Positions 30,603-33,898 of a DNA stretch of 33,898 bases are shown here, in pieces. The notes below the pieces were generated by a model. It ran no database searches. It was given only the letters and a program-made list of their open reading frames with translations, and had not been told where the DNA came from. Source of the DNA: an uncultured Pseudomonadota bacterium (GTDB taxonomy: Bacteria; Pseudomonadota; Alphaproteobacteria; RF32; CAG-239); NCBI GenBank assembly GCA_949292335.1, contig CASEYY010000024.1, forward strand, positions 1 through 33,898, in the 5' to 3' direction. Positions within the stretch are counted from its first letter, which is position 1. Each line of letters opens with the position of its first letter. The translations under genes were made by a program, and so were the position numbers.

Positions 30603-32616
30603 TGAAGTTTTTGCGGTTCCGCTGTTAAGCCGTCGCCGCGTAAAGTTCCGCCGCATCAAGCTGTTTGGTCTTACTTTATTAACCACTCTCTGGGCCAGCG
30701 TCAAATGGTCAGAATTTATGCCCACCGACATAAGCCTTTTTATGCATTGGTTTTTGCTTATCTTATTCTTTTTAACCTTTGGCTGGATATCGCTTTATTT
30801 CTGGTCAGCGGTTTTTGGTTTTTGGGAGCTGGTAAGAAAAAGCCGCTATGAGGGAATCAAGTACCCCGCCAAAGATGCAGAGTTAAATGCCAAAACGGCA
30901 ATTTTGGTGCCAAGCTATAATGAAGACGCCGCGGCGGTAATGGCCAGAGTTTTAGCCATGGCCGAGGATTTAGGCAAATATTCCGAAGGCAAGCAATTTG
31001 ACTTTTTTATCCTAAGCGACAGTACCAATCCCGAAATTTGGCTGCAAGAAGAGGTCATGTGGTTCGAGACCAAAAAGCAATTTCCGCAAGGCATAAATTT
31101 ATATTATCGTCACAGACCAAGAAATACCGCCCGCAAAAGCGGTAATATTGAAGATTTTTGTACTCGCTGGGGCAGTAACTATAAATATATGTTGGTATTA
31201 GATGCCGACAGCCTGATTGTTGGCAAAACCATGATACAGATGGCCAAACTGATGGAAGTAAACCCCACTACCGGCATTATTCAGGCTCCGCCGCAAATTG
31301 TAAATGCCCAAAGCTTTTTTGCCCGCCTGCACCAGTTTAGCGGTAAGGTTTACGGTCGCATAGTTATGGCCGGACAAGCCTATTGGCAAGCTTGGGACAG
31401 CAATTATTGGGGACACAACGCGATTATAAGGGTGCAAGCCTTTATTGACAGTTGCGGTTTGCCGGTGTTTAAGGGTAAAGCTCCGTTTGGCGGACATATC
31501 CTAAGTCACGACTTCGTCGAGGCGGCATTGATACGCCGTGCTGGCTGGCTGGCTTGGATGTTGCCGGAATTAGAGGGGAGTTATGAGGAGTGCCCTCCAA
31601 GTATGCTAGACTTTGCCAGCCGTGACAGGCGTTGGTGTCAGGGTAACTTACAGCACATCAGAATTTTGATTTCCAGCAAGATTCACCCCGTAAGCCGCGT
31701 GCATTTCATGGTGGGGATTATGTCCTATCTGTCATCATTACTGTGGTGCCTGTTGTTGCTTTTGGGAGTAGGAATCGTGGTTTGGCGTTATTTCTTTCCG
31801 CCGGCATATTTCACCCAGAGTAAAGAGTTATTTCCTTCCTGGCCGATATTTAATGTCTGGGGTACGATAGCGTTATTTGTTTTGTCGATGGTAATGTTGT
31901 TTTTCCCAAAAATATTGGGCATTTTGTATGTTATCGGCAAGGGGGGTAAGCAATATGGCGGAGCCGGTAAATTATGGCAAGGCTTTTTTGTAGAAAACCT
32001 GTTTAGTGCATTGAGTGCCCCGGTGATGATGTTGTTTCAGAGCAAATTTATTGTCGAAATCTTATCTGGTATGGATTCGGGATGGAAAACACAAAACCGC
32101 ACGGCAGGGACTTCGTGGCAAGACGGAATCAGAATGCACTGGTGGCAAACCGCGGTGGGAATAGGGGCTTCGGTTCTGATATATAACTATGCCCACACAT
32201 TATTTTATTGGATGTTACCGATAACCTTGGGTATGATGTTGGCAATTCCTTTGTCTGTATTGTCATCACGGGTTTGGGGCAAAAAATCAAAGCAGAGGAT
32301 ATTTACCATTCCCGAGGAGGTACACGAGCCGGATATTTTGCAAAGCAGTAAGCGGCACTTTAAGCAGTTGGAGCAGTTTATTGCAGATAAAGATATGCTA
32401 ACATTACTCAAAAATGATATATATGTATCGGCACACATCTATTTGTTGGCTATTAACGGTCCGATGCCCGATTTCGGGAGCGATTTAATCAAGCGAGTAC
32501 AGCACAAAGTGTCGTCATTATCCGGCGGCGGAGACGAAAATTTGAGTTTAGACGAAAAAAGGTATTTACTTTATGATGAAAAATTATTACAAGGTTATGC
32601 GGTGTTGTGTAAATAA
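30583..32616 (+). CDS. opgH: OpgH glucan glucosyltransferase
   Basis: A 677-residue inner-membrane GT2 enzyme that polymerises glucose from UDP-glucose into the OPG backbone. Two helices (about 25-45 and 52-78) precede a cytosolic GT2 domain with TAILVPSYNED (about 105-115), VLDADS (near 205-210) and RDRRWCQGNL (near 347-356, the Q/RxxRW family motif). Four or more helices follow between about 375 and 570. AAAGG precedes the ATG at 30583. E. coli OpgH has 847 residues; the missing part is mainly the N-terminal cytosolic region that contacts FtsZ and the C-terminal tail, so that link to division is probably absent. It overlaps the preceding gene by 20 bases. Confidence 0.95.
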   Translation: MPLAASNEVFAVPLLSRRRVKFRRIKLFGLTLLTTLWASVKWSEFMPTDISLFMHWFLLILFFLTFGWISLYFWSAVFGFWELVRKSRYEGIKYPAKDAELNAKTAILVPSYNEDAAAVMARVLAMAEDLGKYSEGKQFDFFILSDSTNPEIWLQEEVMWFETKKQFPQGINLYYRHRPRNTARKSGNIEDFCTRWGSNYKYMLVLDADSLIVGKTMIQMAKLMEVNPTTGIIQAPPQIVNAQSFFARLHQFSGKVYGRIVMAGQAYWQAWDSNYWGHNAIIRVQAFIDSCGLPVFKGKAPFGGHILSHDFVEAALIRRAGWLAWMLPELEGSYEECPPSMLDFASRDRRWCQGNLQHIRILISSKIHPVSRVHFMVGIMSYLSSLLWCLLLLLGVGIVVWRYFFPPAYFTQSKELFPSWPIFNVWGTIALFVLSMVMLFFPKILGILYVIGKGGKQYGGAGKLWQGFFVENLFSALSAPVMMLFQSKFIVEILSGMDSGWKTQNRTAGTSWQDGIRMHWWQTAVGIGASVLIYNYAHTLFYWMLPITLGMMLAIPLSVLSSRVWGKKSKQRIFTIPEEVHEPDILQSSKRHFKQLEQFIADKDMLTLLKNDIYVSAHIYLLAINGPMPDFGSDLIKRVQHKVSSLSGGGDENLSLDEKRYLLYDEKLLQGYAVLCK

Positions 32617-32652
32617 TGTAGATAAAACAGCGTGATATGTAAAAGATGTCTA

Positions 32653-32675
32653 TTTTGTCAAAAAACTTGACAAAA
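32653..32675. promoter_or_regulatory. Dyad over a -35 box, possible operator
   Basis: TTTTGTCAA (32653-32661) and TTGACAAAA (32667-32675) form a perfect 9-bp inverted repeat with an AAAAC spacer. The right arm contains the -35 hexamer. Confidence 0.5.
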
Positions 32676-32695
32676 GAAAATAAATGTGTTATATC
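32667..32695 (+). promoter_or_regulatory. Near-consensus promoter for the 32767 gene
   Basis: TTGACA at 32667-32672, a 17-base spacer and TATATC at 32690-32695. It gives a leader of about 65 bases. Confidence 0.7.
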
Positions 32696-32766
32696 TGTAT
32701 ATATGAAACGTAATTAACCAAAAATTAAATAATAATGATATAACTTTACAGATAAGGAGAAAGACC

Positions 32767-33249
32767 ATGAGTATTACAATAGAAAATAAAGCAGGTGCTG
32801 CAGATAAATTTAAAGGAGCCCAAAGCATTCCTGGAGGTAGCAAATTTTTCACAAAATGCGGTAGAGCATTTAAAGAGGTTGTTGGCAAGGTTGGAAAACA
32901 TTTTAAAGATAATAAAGGGACTTACCTTACACTTGGAGCAGCAGCAGTCTGTGGTGTATGTGTCGTGGCCGCATTAAATAATCCTGTTAATGCTGATGCT
33001 AATGCCTATGGAGAAATAGCTAAGCATGGTGCGAATCTTTATTGGAGTAAACTAGGACAAATTGCATTAGCTGGAGTTTCTGGCCTTTCAGCTCTTAGTG
33101 CAATCGCCGCAGATGGGGTAGCCGCACTGCGAGGAGACGAGTCAAAGATAGCTAAATTTTTATCTAATGTATCTAAAAAGTTGGGTAATCTACAAGGAAA
33201 AATCTTAAAGACCGCTAATGTGCAAGCAAAAGCAAATACCGGAAGATAA
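32767..33249 (+). CDS. Hypothetical protein with hydrophobic segments and NTGR end
   Basis: A 160-residue protein with AAGGAG before the ATG and a strong promoter upstream. An amphipathic Lys/Gly-rich start (about 1-50) is followed by a hydrophobic helix (about 53-72, YLTLGAAAVCGVCVVAAL) and a second Ala/Gly/Ser-rich segment (about 92-120). The C-terminus is basic and helical (LSNVSKKLGNLQGKILKTAN) and ends NTGR. It may be a small membrane or membrane-active protein. I do not recognise the family. The stop region (AATACCGGAAGATAA) resembles that of the 5980-6660 gene. Confidence 0.75.
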   Translation: MSITIENKAGAADKFKGAQSIPGGSKFFTKCGRAFKEVVGKVGKHFKDNKGTYLTLGAAAVCGVCVVAALNNPVNADANAYGEIAKHGANLYWSKLGQIALAGVSGLSALSAIAADGVAALRGDESKIAKFLSNVSKKLGNLQGKILKTANVQAKANTGR

Positions 33250-33279
33250 GGAATATACTATAATAAAAGGAATGTAAAA

Positions 33280-33705
33280 ATGGCCATCGAAAAGGTTTTG
33301 GTAGAAGATTTTGAATTCTTGATTGACGGAGAGGATATAGCCATCGCCATAGACCTCGATGAAGGAATGATAACCAGTGCCGAGCTAAGCTATGACGGCA
33401 GAAACTGTGCTATCCTGACCCGCAACGGCAAAAAGGCCTTTTTGTTGACCAATATATTCCCCGGAATCAGAGAAAAGCTAAACAGCTTAGATGATGTTCT
33501 TATCTTGGAAAGACGCGGTCCCAACCACGAAATTATGAATGCTTATACGGTAGAGATCAACCATGTAAAAGAAATTCCCTATCCGGATAAGTTCGAAGAA
33601 GAGGCGGTTGAACTGTTTGAAGATTTAAGATCAGAGATTGGTGATGAAGAATTGGTCGAACTTCTCAAATCTTTGGCCAAAGAATACAGCGAAACAGCCA
33701 AATAA
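33280..33705 (+). CDS. Hypothetical acidic protein
   Basis: A 141-residue, soluble and acidic protein (start MAIEKVLVEDFEFLIDGEDI) with an AAAGGA site before the ATG. The first 90 residues alternate short strands (IAIAIDLDEGMITSAELSYD, AILTRNGKKAFLLTNIFPGI); the last 45 are helical and Glu-rich. No catalytic or metal-binding motif is seen. It lies 30 bases after the previous gene and may share its transcript. Family not recognised. Confidence 0.7.
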   Translation: MAIEKVLVEDFEFLIDGEDIAIAIDLDEGMITSAELSYDGRNCAILTRNGKKAFLLTNIFPGIREKLNSLDDVLILERRGPNHEIMNAYTVEINHVKEIPYPDKFEEEAVELFEDLRSEIGDEELVELLKSLAKEYSETAK

Positions 33706-33732
33706 AAATAAATCTGTAAGTTATATCATTTT

Positions 33733-33757
33733 TTAAGCCTCCGCTAAGGAGGCTTAA
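33733..33757. terminator. Terminator after the 33280 gene
   Basis: TTAAGCCTCC and GGAGGCTTAA form a perfect 10-bp stem with a GCTAA loop, followed by an AT-rich stretch. Confidence 0.75.
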
Positions 33758-33779
33758 ATTTATTAGTTGCCTTACAGAA

Positions 33780-33898
33780 AACCCCGAGTTTACTCGGGGC
33801 TGAATGCCAAGGTGTTGGAACAACACCGCTCCACGCCAACGAGCGTGGTCAAACCGTAAGGTTTGTAGCTGTTATAGAACCCCCAGTTTACTGGGGGA
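33780..33898. other. Cluster of hairpins at the window end
   Basis: Five hairpins follow each other: CCCCGAG/CTCGGGG (TTTA loop, about 33782-33799), GGTGTTG/CAACACC (33811-33827), CCACGC/GCGTGG (33831-33847), AAACC/GGTTT (33851-33864) and CCCCCAG/CTGGGGG (TTTA loop, 33880-33897). No gene is seen. The first and last share the form CC..AG TTTA CT..GG. The window ends within this region. Confidence 0.55.

Noticed and set aside
33780..33898. Possible CRISPR or tracrRNA at the window end
   Set aside because: The stems differ from each other, there is no regular repeat-spacer pattern and no cas gene; the region is cut off before it can be judged further.

Overview
The window looks like a chromosomal piece from a low-GC Gram-negative bacterium, most likely an alphaproteobacterium. 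The reasons are a sfsA-map-radC cluster, MarC, TspO and osmoregulated periplasmic glucan (OPG) genes, lipid II and murein genes that imply an outer-membrane cell plan, and a tRNA with encoded CCA. The lineage is inferred from gene content and style; there is no rRNA in the window to test it.

Bases 1-6.7 kb are accessory in character: a Bro-N/antirepressor-type gene cut by the window edge, a self-inhibited Fic protein, an APH-fold kinase, lineage-specific proteins with strong ribosome binding sites, a secreted cysteine-hydrolase candidate and a serine recombinase that has lost its catalytic core. Four same-orientation copies of an intergenic repeat sit between these genes and look like decayed coding sequence. 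One ordinary gene, a hexose-6-phosphate mutarotase, is embedded here.

Bases 6.8-20 kb are mostly housekeeping and envelope genes: an AnmK-like sugar kinase, a polytopic membrane protein, a P-loop kinase, a YcgN-type cysteine-cluster protein, an OpgB-like phosphoglycerol transferase with a GDPD-like protein just upstream, marC, the radC/map/sfsA operon, tspO and alaS. Bases 20-22.5 kb are intergenic-rich. They hold short palindromic and tandem repeats, a well-bounded rod-shaped structured RNA (6S-like candidate), a small XRE regulator, a membrane protein with a truncated duplicate of its own start, and a phage-like gene behind a strong promoter and two consecutive terminators.

Bases 22.5-26.1 kb form a compact run: xseA, an overlapping LytM-type M23 peptidase, a single-domain response regulator, uppP and tRNA-Leu(CAG). 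The tRNA 3' end and its terminator are directly repeated about 2.37 kb downstream. The segment between holds a RloA/RloB-type ATPase-TOPRIM pair (a probable phage-defence module), an AT-rich leader with DnaA-box-like sites and no integrase. Beyond it lies opgG - small unknown gene - opgH, all overlapping, which with opgB at 11-13 kb gives the core of OPG synthesis and phosphoglycerol decoration. The window ends with two unknown genes and a cluster of hairpins.

The most useful leads are the tRNA-Leu island, the unknown gene wedged between opgG and opgH, the coding-like intergenic repeat family, the deleted mini-recombinase with a nearby inverted repeat, and the promoter-sRNA-double-terminator leader at 22.3-22.4 kb.
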